Below, piece by piece: positions 8,158 to 16,893 of a stretch of DNA of 64,000 bases. The position numbers were made by a program, and so were the translations under genes. Each line of letters starts with the position of its first letter. Position 1 is the first letter of the stretch. The notes beneath the pieces were generated by a model. It searched no databases. It worked only from the letters and a program-made list of their open reading frames with translations, and was not told the DNA's origin. The DNA lies in NCBI GenBank assembly GCA_903842065.1, contig CAIMKZ010000013.1, forward strand, positions 1 to 64,000, in the 5' to 3' direction. The stretch comes from an uncultured Acidobacteriaceae bacterium (lineage in GTDB: Bacteria; Acidobacteriota; Terriglobia; Terriglobales; Acidobacteriaceae).

Positions 8158-8854
8158 GTTGCCTCCTACTGCTGGATCGCTGGTGGCGGAGTCTTGCTTA
8201 ATCTTGCTCTATTGCGTTCACTGACCCAAAGAAGAACCCGAGACGCAACTGGAAGCAGGCACGGCCAATTCGCACAAATCGATCTGCATTCGTCTGTTTG
8301 CCAGACTGCTTTTGAAACCATGCGTAATTAGGTAGGGGTAACGATAGGGTGGGGGTGGGTATTTGTCAAATGAATTGTTTTAGCAGGAGTATTGATTAAA
8401 CGTATGGCCGAGTTGTACTGTTCGCAGCCATCGGCGGCGCGTTCGGTGACACATGCCGAAGCTCCGCCGCAACTGTTGCAGGAATGCACATGCGCACCAC
8501 CTCCGAGGGCTGGGATTGCCTCGCCGGGCGGGAGCAAGTCACTGCGTGGATGTCTGCTCATCGGTTCGTTTCTTCTCAGCCATAGCAGGTTGCCAACGAA
8601 CAGAACCTCCACCTGAGCCCTTGTCCGGATTTGCGGAGCCGACTCTTTTCGCAGGGAAAGGCAGCCCGGCTCGCCCATAGATATCATTAATGTCGATGAC
8701 AATAGAATTTATTTGATCAATCCTGCGCTGTTCCACTACATTGGGGTGGTTTCCCGCTGGCAAGTTTGAGAACTGGCCCCGAATTGCGGTTTTCACGGGA
8801 TCGCGTCCGCAAGCCAACAACAATCGAACGACTTAACCAATAATTTGGAGATGA
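8158..8854. promoter_or_regulatory. intergenic control region of the divergent organic-acid locus
   Basis: 697 bases without a convincing gene separate the leftward transporter/MmgE genes from the rightward lyase gene. A perfect palindrome ATTTGTCAAAT lies at 8361-8371, in a locally A+T-rich stretch after a G-rich run. It has the size and symmetry of a LysR-type half-site pair and could be bound by the LysR regulator at 12225-13136. Several short open frames here have no domain content and atypical composition, so I do not call them. Confidence 0.45.
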
Positions 8855-10105
8855 ATGATGAGCAATAAACCATGGGATGTCGAACATAAATGGTGCATCT
8901 CGCACTTCGGCTGGGCGGACGAGGTCCGTAGTCAAATGCCGTTGATGCCCAAGAAGGTAACGGTCCGCGACGTGACCTTCCGCGAAGGTGACGATTGCGT
9001 GGGCTGCCGAGTCACTGTGCCGCAAAAGCTGGAGATGCTCCAACTCGCCGTCGAAATGGGCGTTGAGGAAATCGACGTGGGCGGCCCGTCGATGCACAAG
9101 CATCAATACGATTTCTGCAAGCTGGTGGCTAACTCCGGCGTCAAGGTGCGCAAGACGGCACGGTTCTTTGCCAACAATACCAAGAATTACAAGAAGGACG
9201 TGGATATCTGCGTTGAGGCAGGATGCGACAATCTGCGCATCATCCTCATGTTCCTGCATGAGAAGACCCTGCTGGAGCAGCTGGCCGCGTTTCCGGAGAT
9301 GGTTGACTACATTCACTCCCAGTACAACGGCATGGAAGTCTGCTTCGGGATGTCGGACATTCCCCGGGCTTCGATGGATCTGATCCGCAAGCTGTACTCG
9401 GAGTGCCTGGCGGCGGGCGCAGACAAAGCTGGAATCTTTGACACGTTTGGCGTGGCCAATTCCGCGACCATGCGCTATCTGAGCAGCGTGATCAAGAAGA
9501 TGCTTCCCCCCGACATGAAGTTCATGACCCACTGCCACAATACCTTCGGCCTGGCCACGGCGAACACTCTGGCCTGCGTTGAAGGCGGATGCGACGAAGT
9601 TGACGTGGTCATCAACGGCTATGGGGACGAGGCCGGAAATGCTTCGTACGAAGAAGTGATCGTTTCTTTGGAAGCGCTGTATGGCATCGAGACCGGAATC
9701 AACCTGAAGATGATGAAGGCGTATTCCGAGATGGGCGTCAAGTACGGCAAGGTGCCGATTCAGCCCCACAAGGCCATCGTTGGGCAGAACGCCTTCCTGC
9801 GCCCCATGTACATTTGGGGCGGAATCGACATGGCAAAGGAATCCTGGTTTCTGCATGAACCGCTGAACCCGGAGATCGTAGGCACTCATTCGACGGTCGC
9901 ATTCGGACCGGAAGGAAGCCTCGATCCCGAGCCCATTGAGAAGAAGCTGAAGGAACTCAATCTCCCCTGCACTCCGGAGACCATCGTGCGTTGTCGCGAG
10001 GCTGCGGAGGCGGAGCTGGCCAAGGAAACGACTGTTAAGTATCCGCGCTGGTTCCTCTCGGAGAGCGATTTCGAGGACCTTTGCAAGAAGGTTCTGGCCA
10101 GCTAG
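8855..10105 (+). CDS. DRE-TIM metallolyase / isopropylmalate-synthase-like enzyme
   Basis: A 416-aa protein of the HMG-CoA lyase / 2-isopropylmalate synthase / homocitrate synthase barrel family. RDVTFREGDD (residues 38-47) fits the metal and enolate-binding DxTxRDG loop. THCHNTFGLATANTL (about 225-239) supplies the HxH metal ligands, and NGYGDEAGNAS supplies the Asn loop. A large C-terminal extension includes EPLNPEIVG and a tail ending KKVLAS. A regulatory LeuA dimer domain is not evident. It could make or cleave a C-C bond in a hydroxy-acid intermediate. GGAG precedes the tandem ATGATG, so either codon (8855 or 8858) may be used. It starts the rightward arm, followed by a transporter and a GlcG gene. 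Confidence 0.88.
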   Translation: MMSNKPWDVEHKWCISHFGWADEVRSQMPLMPKKVTVRDVTFREGDDCVGCRVTVPQKLEMLQLAVEMGVEEIDVGGPSMHKHQYDFCKLVANSGVKVRKTARFFANNTKNYKKDVDICVEAGCDNLRIILMFLHEKTLLEQLAAFPEMVDYIHSQYNGMEVCFGMSDIPRASMDLIRKLYSECLAAGADKAGIFDTFGVANSATMRYLSSVIKKMLPPDMKFMTHCHNTFGLATANTLACVEGGCDEVDVVINGYGDEAGNASYEEVIVSLEALYGIETGINLKMMKAYSEMGVKYGKVPIQPHKAIVGQNAFLRPMYIWGGIDMAKESWFLHEPLNPEIVGTHSTVAFGPEGSLDPEPIEKKLKELNLPCTPETIVRCREAAEAELAKETTVKYPRWFLSESDFEDLCKKVLAS

Positions 10106-10223
10106 AACATCGCTGTCTCAGAACTTGTAACACCACCAGGCAGCAGTCGCGAACATCCCAGCGCATGCATCAGGGGGGGCGCGGCTGCTGCTGAACGTCT
10201 TCCGCCTGGCCCTGGAGCCACTT

Positions 10224-11678
10224 ATGAAACAGCGCGTGATTGCTGCGCAGACTGAAGGCCGCAACAACTTCCTGTCTCCCACCGCAGCCACGGCAGCTGA
10301 ATCCGCATGCCCTCCCGAAATGGTGAACGGGCAGCGGATGACCTACATCGAATTCCTTGACAACTCGCCGATGACGTCGTTTCTGTGGATTCTGCTCATA
10401 GGCGTTGCCCTGGCGCAGATCCTCGACGGAATTAACTTCCAGTCCACGGCCTTCGCCTTGCCGCTCATCAGCAGGGAGTTCGGGATTAATCCCACCGCGG
10501 CGGGTCTCATCGCTTCCATGACCGGCGTGGGATTGTTCTTCGGCGCGTTGATCATCTCCCCGCTCGCCGATCGATTTGGCCGCAAGCCGATCTTCCAATG
10601 GGTGCTGTTCACCTATGCGTTCGGTGCGTTCCTGACCGCAATTGCATGGAGCTACGAGAGCCTGCTTATCGCGCGGGTCATCGCCGGACTGGGGATCGGC
10701 GCACAATTTCCGGTGGCGTTCGCGATACTGGCGGAGTATGCGCCCAAGCGCTTGCGCCATATCTTCGTTGCTCTGGGGCCTCTGTGCTACAGCGTTGGGT
10801 GGTTTTTCTGCGCCATGCTGTCCACCTGGCTCATTCCCCGTTTTGGGTGGCGGACAATTTACTGGCTCGGCATCTCTTCGGTGCTGATGACGGTTTATAT
10901 TTGGCGGCTCCTGCCTGAATCACCTCGCTTCCTCCTGATGCATGGCAGGGTGGAGGAGGCCGGCAACATTGTCAAGGATTTGGCACGACGCGCTGGAATG
11001 ACGGATGTCGAACTGGTTCCACCAGCTGCAACCAAGTTGGCCGAGAAGCTGAACTTCTTCGAGCGAGTCTCTGCCCTTCGAATCGCATTCTGGTCTGTAG
11101 TGGCCCTGGGTGGCTTGTATTTTGCAAATAGCATCCAGAATGCCGGCTTCTCTACCTGGCTGCCATCGATCTTCGTCCGGCAGGGATTCACGCTGAACCG
11201 GAGTTTCATGTTCACCACGATTATCCTGGTGGTGACGCCCATCGGCCAGATCTTCGCCATGTGGCTGCAGGAGAGGCTGCCGCGCAAATGGGCCATGCTT
11301 CTGCTTGCCGCGCTGAGCGCAGCTTTCTTCTTTATTTTCGGTTTGTCGTTTGAATTCAAATGGCCCATCGCAGTCATTGTCGGTTCCAACGTGTTTTACC
11401 AGTTCTTTTCGCAGGGGATTGTCGTTATTCTCTACACACTCGCTACGGAGCTGTTTCCCACGCGGATTCGTGGCTCGAGCATGGGTCTGATCACTGCGAT
11501 CGGCCGGATTGGAGCAATCACCGGTCCTTTTGTGGTGGGGTTCCTCTCAACACTCGGAACGGCGATCCACCAGATCATCTACTACTTTGTGCTCCCGTTG
11601 CTGGTGGCAGCTATACTTTGCCTGTTCTTGATTCGGATTGACCCGCGACAGAAAACACTCGAACAGATCCACAACTGA
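10224..11678 (+). CDS. MFS transporter, AAHS type
   Basis: A 484-aa major facilitator. After a long hydrophilic N-terminus it enters span 1 with LLIGVALAQILDGINFQSTAF, in which the DG pair matches the AAHS signature, and ISPLADRFGRKPIF is MFS motif A. Later RLLPESPRFLLMHG and TELFPTRIRGSSMGLITAIGRIG are the usual conserved loops. The GGAG upstream of the first ATG supports the long start, though MTYIEFLDNSP is a plausible shorter one. It lies between the DRE-TIM enzyme and the GlcG gene. It is probably a second carrier for the same pathway, for another isomer or for product exchange. Confidence 0.88.
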   Translation: MKQRVIAAQTEGRNNFLSPTAATAAESACPPEMVNGQRMTYIEFLDNSPMTSFLWILLIGVALAQILDGINFQSTAFALPLISREFGINPTAAGLIASMTGVGLFFGALIISPLADRFGRKPIFQWVLFTYAFGAFLTAIAWSYESLLIARVIAGLGIGAQFPVAFAILAEYAPKRLRHIFVALGPLCYSVGWFFCAMLSTWLIPRFGWRTIYWLGISSVLMTVYIWRLLPESPRFLLMHGRVEEAGNIVKDLARRAGMTDVELVPPAATKLAEKLNFFERVSALRIAFWSVVALGGLYFANSIQNAGFSTWLPSIFVRQGFTLNRSFMFTTIILVVTPIGQIFAMWLQERLPRKWAMLLLAALSAAFFFIFGLSFEFKWPIAVIVGSNVFYQFFSQGIVVILYTLATELFPTRIRGSSMGLITAIGRIGAITGPFVVGFLSTLGTAIHQIIYYFVLPLLVAAILCLFLIRIDPRQKTLEQIHN

Positions 11679-11755
11679 GCCAGGGTGATTCTCGATCCAG
11701 TAGCGGCAACTACAACCAGAAGAGTAGATCGCTGACAAACCAGGAGAGAAAGACT

Positions 11756-12184
11756 ATGGATACAAAGCCTGTCTTGAAGTTGACGCTGGACGGAGCAACC
11801 AAAGTGATGAACGCTGTGCTCAAGGAAGCGCTGAAACGGAAGAAGGAGATCAGTGTTGCCGTGGTGGACGCAGGCGGGCATCTGCTTGCATTCTCTCGCA
11901 TGGAAGATGCGGAGCTTACGACAATCTCGATTGCCGAGAACAAGGCCCGTTGTTCAGCCTTTACTGCTTTTCCGACGGGCAAGCTGAGCCGGTCCGGCAA
12001 TGAGAGAAGCGATTTCCATGCCCTGGCGATAACGCTGGCCGCAGGCACCGACAAGATGGTGAACATGCAGGGCGGGCTTCCCATCATCGTAAATGGGCAG
12101 TGTGTCGGTGGAGTGGCAGTCAGCGGCGCCGGCCATAGTGATGGAGAGATTGCCCAGGTAGGCGCTGCGCTCCTCGGTGTTTAG
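11756..12184 (+). CDS. GlcG/HbpS family protein
   Basis: A 142-aa single-domain protein of the GlcG/HbpS fold. It starts with LTLDGATKVMNAVLKEALKRK, then VAVVDAGGHLLAFSRMEDA, and ends GGVAVSGAGHSDGEIAQVGAALLG, the usual C-terminal family signature. The length is normal for a cytoplasmic member, with no signal peptide. CAGGAGAG lies at good spacing before the ATG. Family members are found in glycolate and propanediol operons and some bind heme or cobalamin; the activity is not established here. It is the third gene of the rightward arm and probably an accessory of the organic-acid pathway. A small GGCGCTctAGCGCC hairpin at about 12197-12212 separates it from the convergent LysR gene. Confidence 0.88.
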   Translation: MDTKPVLKLTLDGATKVMNAVLKEALKRKKEISVAVVDAGGHLLAFSRMEDAELTTISIAENKARCSAFTAFPTGKLSRSGNERSDFHALAITLAAGTDKMVNMQGGLPIIVNGQCVGGVAVSGAGHSDGEIAQVGAALLGV

Positions 12185-12224
12185 GGCGTGCACCGGCAGG
12201 CGCTCTAGCGCCACTGCTACAGCA

Positions 12225-13136
12225 TTATGGCGTGAACGTGATGTCGGGTTTAATCGTGCGCAGGAATGCCTTTACCGCTAGAGGCAGGTATTTCTTCTTT
12301 CGCAGCAGAATGGCATACCGCCTCTTAGGGAAGTATCGATCCATAGGATAGATGTCGAGATTCTTTTCGTCTTCTCTGGAAACTGCATACCCGCTCACCA
12401 GGGCTGCGCCGATACCCTGCGCCACATATTTCTTTATCGATACGGAATTGTTGTGGGTCATCACGATGTCAGGCTTCAGGTTCGCCTCATTGAACCGTTT
12501 TTCTACAAACGTCTCCAGTGTTCCGGCGCGCGAGAACAGAATCAGGGGAATCTGGGAGATCTGCCGGAGCGTAGGAATCGTATTCGGGAAGAATTGGTTG
12601 TTCTTGGGCGCGATCAGCTTCATTCCCGTCTCAAACAAAACGTGATACACCATGCTTTCGGGAACCGACTCCATGTAAGAGATCCCAAAATCGGCCTCGG
12701 CGGATTCGACTTTTTCAAGAACCGTTTCCAAAAATCCGCCCTGCATGTGAAACTTCACGCGGGGATGAGCCTTTCTGTACTTTTCTACATACGGGGGCAG
12801 AAAGGTATCGACCACAGAGTGGCTGGCGGCAATCACAATCTTGCCGTCATACTCCATTCGCTCTCCTACGAGTTCGCTCTTGAGACCGCGTATTACCTCA
12901 AAAAGCGAGATCGATTTTTCCAGAAGCACTCGACCTTCGGGAGTGAGCTTCATGCTGCCCGAGGATCGATCGAACAGCGTAACTCCAAACTCCCTTTCCA
13001 GACATTTGATCTGGTGCGTGACTGTGGGCTGCTCCCGCCCCATGGCCGCGGCCGCCTTGGTCACGCTGCCGCACTCGGCCACAAAATAGAACCCGCGCAG
13101 CCACTGCAGGAAATCTCCAGACATCTGCTCGATCAT
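12225..13136 (-). CDS. LysR-family transcriptional regulator
   Basis: A 303-aa LysR regulator. The N-terminal winged helix runs through FYFVAECGSVTKAAAAMGREQPTVTHQIKCLEREFGV (residues about 16-51), and the effector-binding domain follows from about residue 90 with KIVIAASHSVVDTFLPPYV. GGGGAG precedes the ATG. It lies at the end of the organic-acid locus, convergent with the GlcG gene and 92 bases downstream of the aldolase gene on the same strand, so it could be cotranscribed with the aldolase. The likely targets are the divergent promoters at 8158-8854. The effector is presumably a pathway acid, which is inference from gene order. Confidence 0.92.
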   Translation of the reverse strand: MIEQMSGDFLQWLRGFYFVAECGSVTKAAAAMGREQPTVTHQIKCLEREFGVTLFDRSSGSMKLTPEGRVLLEKSISLFEVIRGLKSELVGERMEYDGKIVIAASHSVVDTFLPPYVEKYRKAHPRVKFHMQGGFLETVLEKVESAEADFGISYMESVPESMVYHVLFETGMKLIAPKNNQFFPNTIPTLRQISQIPLILFSRAGTLETFVEKRFNEANLKPDIVMTHNNSVSIKKYVAQGIGAALVSGYAVSREDEKNLDIYPMDRYFPKRRYAILLRKKKYLPLAVKAFLRTIKPDITFTP

Positions 13137-13228
13137 CGTGCTCCCCTTCGAACGGCGAGTCCGATTATAGATCAGATCGATAGATTACGGCGGGCATATT
13201 GATTGGATCCAACCCAGGAGATGAGGGA

Positions 13229-14092
13229 CTACTTTGGCAATTTGTTCTTGAAATTGCTCCAGGGCCGCTCGACGTCAAAATTCTCGATGTGATTGTAGGC
13301 AAGCTCCTTGGCATCCATCGAAACAATGTTCTTGTTCAACTGCATCGCGGCCAATTGCACTTGGGCGTCGATTTGGGAATAGACAGCCTGCACCGTAGCT
13401 CGCTTCACCGAGTCAGCCACAACGGTCATCCCGTGGCCTCGCATCAGTACCACGGGGTTGTTGTTGAGTTTCTTCGCCAGGGCCGCGCCGAGCGTCGCGC
13501 TTCTGACCAGCATGCCCCGCTCCGGGGCATCCGGTCCATAGGCTTCACGGCTGTCGAAGACCGGCGTCTCCAGCGGAAGGAACCCCGCCTGCGCAACCAC
13601 CGGGCGCAGCGGCGTGCCGGCAATGCTGAAGGGAATCACCGCCATGGTGTGGGCATGGATAATGGACTGGACATCGGGACGGGCCTTATAGACTTCGCTA
13701 TGGATAAAGCGCTCGCCGTTGGTTCTGGGCGCATTGGGCAGAATGGGATTTGCGTTCATGTCCAGTTCCACAATGTCGGTGCGGGTGATCAGACCCGGCG
13801 CTGCTGCGCGCGGCATGTAGAAGTGATTCGGATTCGTAACCGAGCGAACGCTGATATGACCGAAACTGTCAAGAACACCCTCGTTGACGCAGATGCGATA
13901 TGCCGTGATGAGATCGGCAATCCGTGACTCATCGGTATCGGGGGCCTGGGCCTCATTCTGAACGGGAGCCACAGCGGTTCTTTCCTGAGCGTAGCCAACT
14001 CCGATATTCCCTTGATAGTGGCAGACGGCAAAGAACGCTGCAATAGACAAAATGAGTGGAGTCACAATACCACCGAGTCTCTTTGTTTTCAT
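13229..14092 (-). CDS. class II aldolase/adducin family protein with export signal
   Basis: The protein is 287 aa from MKTKRLGGIVTPLILSIAA, a hydrophobic segment ending before YAQERTAV that resembles a Sec signal peptide. AGAGG lies upstream of this ATG. The catalytic domain begins near DLITAYRICVNEGVLDSFGHISVRS. HAHTMAV and the later LMRGHGM give the three His metal ligands of class II aldolases, and FIHSEVYKARPDVQSI supplies the conserved acidic residue. The fold covers sugar-phosphate aldolases, ribulose-phosphate epimerase and some decarboxylases. A signal peptide on it is unusual and parallels the Tat signals on both MmgE/PrpD proteins of this locus. The substrate is not assignable. Confidence 0.85.
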   Translation of the reverse strand: MKTKRLGGIVTPLILSIAAFFAVCHYQGNIGVGYAQERTAVAPVQNEAQAPDTDESRIADLITAYRICVNEGVLDSFGHISVRSVTNPNHFYMPRAAAPGLITRTDIVELDMNANPILPNAPRTNGERFIHSEVYKARPDVQSIIHAHTMAVIPFSIAGTPLRPVVAQAGFLPLETPVFDSREAYGPDAPERGMLVRSATLGAALAKKLNNNPVVLMRGHGMTVVADSVKRATVQAVYSQIDAQVQLAAMQLNKNIVSMDAKELAYNHIENFDVERPWSNFKNKLPK

Positions 14093-14365
14093 GGCAGCTC
14101 GCATTCCTCTTTGAATTTGAATTTCATACCCAGGGCGTACTTCCACTATCGTCGAAATCCAGCTGCCATCCGGAAGCACATGGGTATGATTCCAGCTTTC
14201 AGCGGAGGAGTCAGCGATGAGGTTCAGCTTCTGTAGATGAAAGTGTAGCGGTCAGAACACTCTAATACAATCCGGAACCACAGCATTCAATAAGATGTAT
14301 GCAACGCATTCAATCTAATGCAGATATTTCTGCTCAATTCCTATACATTTCAATCGACTGCGGAA

Positions 14366-14415
14366 GCTGGTTCGGGAGCAGGGGGTCGGGGGCTCGAATC
14401 CCTCCGCCCCGACCA
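14366..14415 (+). pseudogene. 3' half of a tRNA-Pro(CGG) gene
   Basis: The 50 bases can be laid out as the 3' part of a tRNA: anticodon stem-loop with loop TTCGGGA (14371-14377; anticodon CGG at 14373-14375), a 5-base variable loop, T stem GGGGG/CCCTC around CTCGAAT, acceptor strand CGCCCCG, discriminator A and encoded CCA (14413-14415). No matching 5' half (acceptor CGGGGCG plus D arm) occurs upstream, and the anticodon stem has two G-G mismatches. It is therefore a remnant, as often left where an element integrated into a tRNA gene. A hairpin with T-rich tail follows. Confidence 0.75.
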
Positions 14416-14462
14416 TTTCATTCATCGATGCGGCCAATTGGCCGCGTTTCTGCTTTTGGGTC
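14406..14462 (+). repeat. tRNA-end plus terminator block, copy 1
   Basis: GCCCCGACCATT is followed by a hairpin (CGGCCAATTGGCCG) and a GCGTTTCTG/TTTT/GGGTCG tail. The same order occurs at 16073-16136. The two copies flank about 1.6 kb containing the RHS remnant and could be attachment-site-like duplications. Confidence 0.6.
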
Positions 14463-15102
14463 GGCCCATGAGCGTGCAGGTTTTGAACTTGGCGCGTGCC
14501 GTGCCTGTGAACGACCCCCCACACCCGGGGTGGGGGGGCTGCTAAAGGGATGCAAGTTCTTTCCTTTGAGCGAATTAGCGGGTAGACTTTGCCTCTAAGT
14601 TCTTTCCCTTGAAGACTTTAGGATCGGAAAGTCCTCCCCTGGGAGGCTGGATTGCGCCGCGAAGTTTGGCTTCTCAGTTTTTTGAGTAGACCGAAAGAGG
14701 GAAATGATCGGCAAAACGCCGGGCGGGAAGATGCCGAGCAGATCGATATAGATACGGGCAGATGGCAGGGCGAGGGGGTTGACGGTCAGAGCAGGGATCA
14801 GGGGTCAGGGGTCAGGGACGAAGGACTGGCCAGTTGAGGTCTGTGGCAACCCCTGTCCCCAAGTGCGAGGGACCGGGGGCACCATCATCTGTGGTCAAGC
14901 CAGCATGGCAAGACCGTGGCCATCCGCCACCCTCAACTTGATAAGATTCCTCGTGAGACCGGGGCCACCTGCCGGCGCTGCAACCAGTTGCCGGAGCATC
15001 TGCGCTACCGGGAAAAGGCCGGTTGAGGTCCGAGGCTCCCATGTCTCAAAATCGAGACATGGGGCACCCAGCCTTCGGAGACATTGAGATGTGGGCCACC
15101 CG
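14416..15102. other. non-coding accessory stretch with repeats
   Basis: No credible gene. It contains a C/G palindrome around 14515-14538 (CCCCCACACCCGGGGTGGGGG) and two near-copies of AAGTTCTTTCCTTTGA (about 14552 and 14598). A short GGGGTCA tandem repeat lies near 14797-14817. Two members of the dispersed GGGTGCCC hairpin family, in minus orientation, lie at about 14849-14883 and 15036-15070. Confidence 0.55.
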
Positions 15103-15915
15103 CCCGTGTACAGCTACAGCATCGCCAACGGCAGCGGCTCGGGCTACGACCCCGTGGGCAACATCCTGAATTACACTGATTCGGTGACCGGGACGTGGAG
15201 CATGGCGAACAGCTACGACAGCTTGAACCGGCTGACCGGCGCTGCCGCCACCGCCGGGCCGTTTTACGGCCTGCAGGCAAGCTGGAGCTACGACAGCTTC
15301 GGCAACCGGCTGGGCGAGAACTTCACGCTGGCGAGCGGCTACAACCAGAACATGCCCGCCGTGCCCACCGCCAGCACGGCCAGCTACACTGCGGCCAACA
15401 GAATCCAGTCCAGCAGCCTGATGCTGGGCGGCGCTCACGGGTACGATGCGGCCGGCGACATCGTCCAGGACAATCTCCACGTCTACGCCTACGACGGCGA
15501 GGGCCGTGTCTGCGCCGTGGCCTCGGCTCCGCTCAATGGCGGCAGCGGGGTCACCGAGTATCTCTACGACGCCGAAGGCACGCGCGTGGCCAAGGGCACG
15601 GCGTACCCGGTGCTGGCGAGCGGAGTCTACGTGCTGTCGTGCGATACTACGGCCAACGGATTCGCCATGACCAACTCCTACATCCTCGGCCAAGGCAACG
15701 AGCAGTTGACGGAGCTGAAGTGGAGCGGCGGCGCGCCCTACTTCGACCACACCAACGTCTACGCTGCCGGCGCGGGCCTAATCGCCACCTACGACACGGC
15801 CAACTATCCGTCCAGCTACCCCTGGCAGGTGGCCCGCTCAAAATCCGTGAAGATGTGCGCGGCGATTGACGAAGCTGTGCCCTGTTCATCGCGATTTTGC
15901 GATGAGCGGGCGTGA
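15103..15915 (+). pseudogene. RHS/YD-repeat protein fragment
   Basis: The open frame encodes about 240 residues of YD repeats: YDPVGNILNYTD, NSYDSLNRLTG, WSYDSFGNRLGE, YDAAGDIVQDN, YAYDGEGRVCAV and YLYDAEGTRVAKG. It then enters the conserved pre-core region (LGQGNEQLTEL, TNVYAAGAGLIATYD). It has no start with signal peptide and no upstream repeats, and it ends before the RHS core DPLGS motif. At 15832 the frame enters an unrelated palindromic insertion that supplies the stop. It is thus a fragment of a large RHS gene truncated at both ends. Nothing suggests it is still functional. Confidence 0.8.
15832..15911. repeat. 80-bp palindrome-bounded insertion ending the RHS frame
   Basis: GCCCGCTCA (15832-15840) and its inverse TGAGCGGGC (15903-15911) bound the segment. 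Inside, AAATCCGTGAAGATG begins a stretch resembling one at 16137-16160 (AAATCCGTGAGGATGTTCG). The segment behaves like a small dispersed element inserted in the RHS remnant. Confidence 0.5.
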
Positions 15916-16072
15916 TCGAAGGGGCAGGCCATCCTTAGCCTATTTCCTCTGGTTATGCCACGACCGGGCGTACCTCATCCCCGGCTCGTCCGCCGAACCC
16001 GGCAGGGATTGACGTATCCGGCTGCACTACGCCGCCTCGGTTCCCATCAAAAAGTTCTAAAGTCGTCCACTA

Positions 16073-16136
16073 GCCCCGACCATTAGATTGATTAGACGAC
16101 GCGGCTTTCGGGCCGCGTTTGCTGTTTTTTGGGTCG
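16073..16136 (+). repeat. tRNA-end plus terminator block, copy 2
   Basis: GCCCCGACCATT, then a hairpin CGCGGCtttcgGGCCGCG and a T-rich tail ending GGGTCG, parallel the block at 14406-14462. Only the last bases of the tRNA acceptor are present here, with no T arm. The 350 bases between the RHS fragment and the barrel gene hold no gene that I can support. Confidence 0.6.
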
Positions 16137-16264
16137 AAATCCGTGAGGATGTTCGCGGGGAGCGATGAACGGGCACGCGAGGATTTCTGTCATCGGCCCC
16201 GCCAATTTTGAGCCCCCGATACAAATGATCCGGCAGGCTGAGCTGTACCTTCGGTATTCTCGCT

Positions 16265-16849
16265 TCAATACACCCGCACACGAATCCCCGTACTCACCGA
16301 CGTTGTGTTCATGGCGCCGAAGGTGAATTGAGGCCAATTCTGGAACTCGAAGTCGGCGGCGCGGAAGGAGATGCGGCGGTTGAGGCGGATGTCTACTCCC
16401 CCGCCCGCCGTAACCACCAGGTAGCTTCCGGTGGCCAGGCTGTACGGAAAGTTGAAATAACCCACTCCTGCCAGGCCCTTGGCATAGGGTTGCCAGCGGC
16501 CGAAGTTCAAATGATACCGGCCGCCAATGGAGTAGGTTTCCAGATGCACATCGAAGGTTTGGCGCCACTCCAGCATCCGGGCTTCGGCCTCGATACCCAG
16601 GCGGCGGTGCGTATCGGCGTCAACAAATCCGGTGATGCCGAGCATGCGGCGATTGCCGTATTGCAGGGCTTCGCCAGTGCCCAGGACGCCCACATTGACA
16701 ATCAGTCCGCCACGGTCTCCGGCCGGAACTACCTGGGCGAGTGCGGTGCATGTCCCGTCCAGACACATCGCCAGCGCTGCCAGCACCGCGGCCCATCCGG
16801 CGCCCCGCGCCAGCCCAACCCCTCGCCTGAAGAAGTGGAAGATCATCAT
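16265..16849 (-). CDS. small outer-membrane beta-barrel protein
   Basis: 194 aa from the first of the tandem Met codons (MMIFHFFRRG), which has AGGAG at ideal spacing. A signal peptide with a hydrophobic core (AAVLAALAMCLDG) ends near ALAQ. The mature part alternates polar and hydrophobic residues and has antiparallel-strand segments such as TFDVHLETYSIGGRYHL, WQPYAKGLAGVGYF and YLVVTAGGGVDIRL. It ends ISTGIRVRVY-like with a C-terminal aromatic (VRVY) expected for barrel assembly. The size fits an eight-stranded OmpA/OmpW-type barrel. It lies 44 bases downstream of the giant NHL/Ig protein on the same strand and may be cotranscribed with it. The specific role is unknown. Confidence 0.75.
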   Translation of the reverse strand: MMIFHFFRRGVGLARGAGWAAVLAALAMCLDGTCTALAQVVPAGDRGGLIVNVGVLGTGEALQYGNRRMLGITGFVDADTHRRLGIEAEARMLEWRQTFDVHLETYSIGGRYHLNFGRWQPYAKGLAGVGYFNFPYSLATGSYLVVTAGGGVDIRLNRRISFRAADFEFQNWPQFTFGAMNTTSVSTGIRVRVY

Positions 16850-16893
16850 TACTCTCCTGCATGCAGTGCATCGCGGCCGTGGTTCCATGGCGT

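Noticed and set aside
8328..8823. Open frames of 75-125 codons in the divergent control region
   Set aside because: No domains, no good ribosome-binding sites, and atypical composition in an expected promoter region.
14340..14415. Complete tRNA-Pro gene
   Set aside because: Only the part from the anticodon arm to CCA is present; no D arm or 5' acceptor strand is found.
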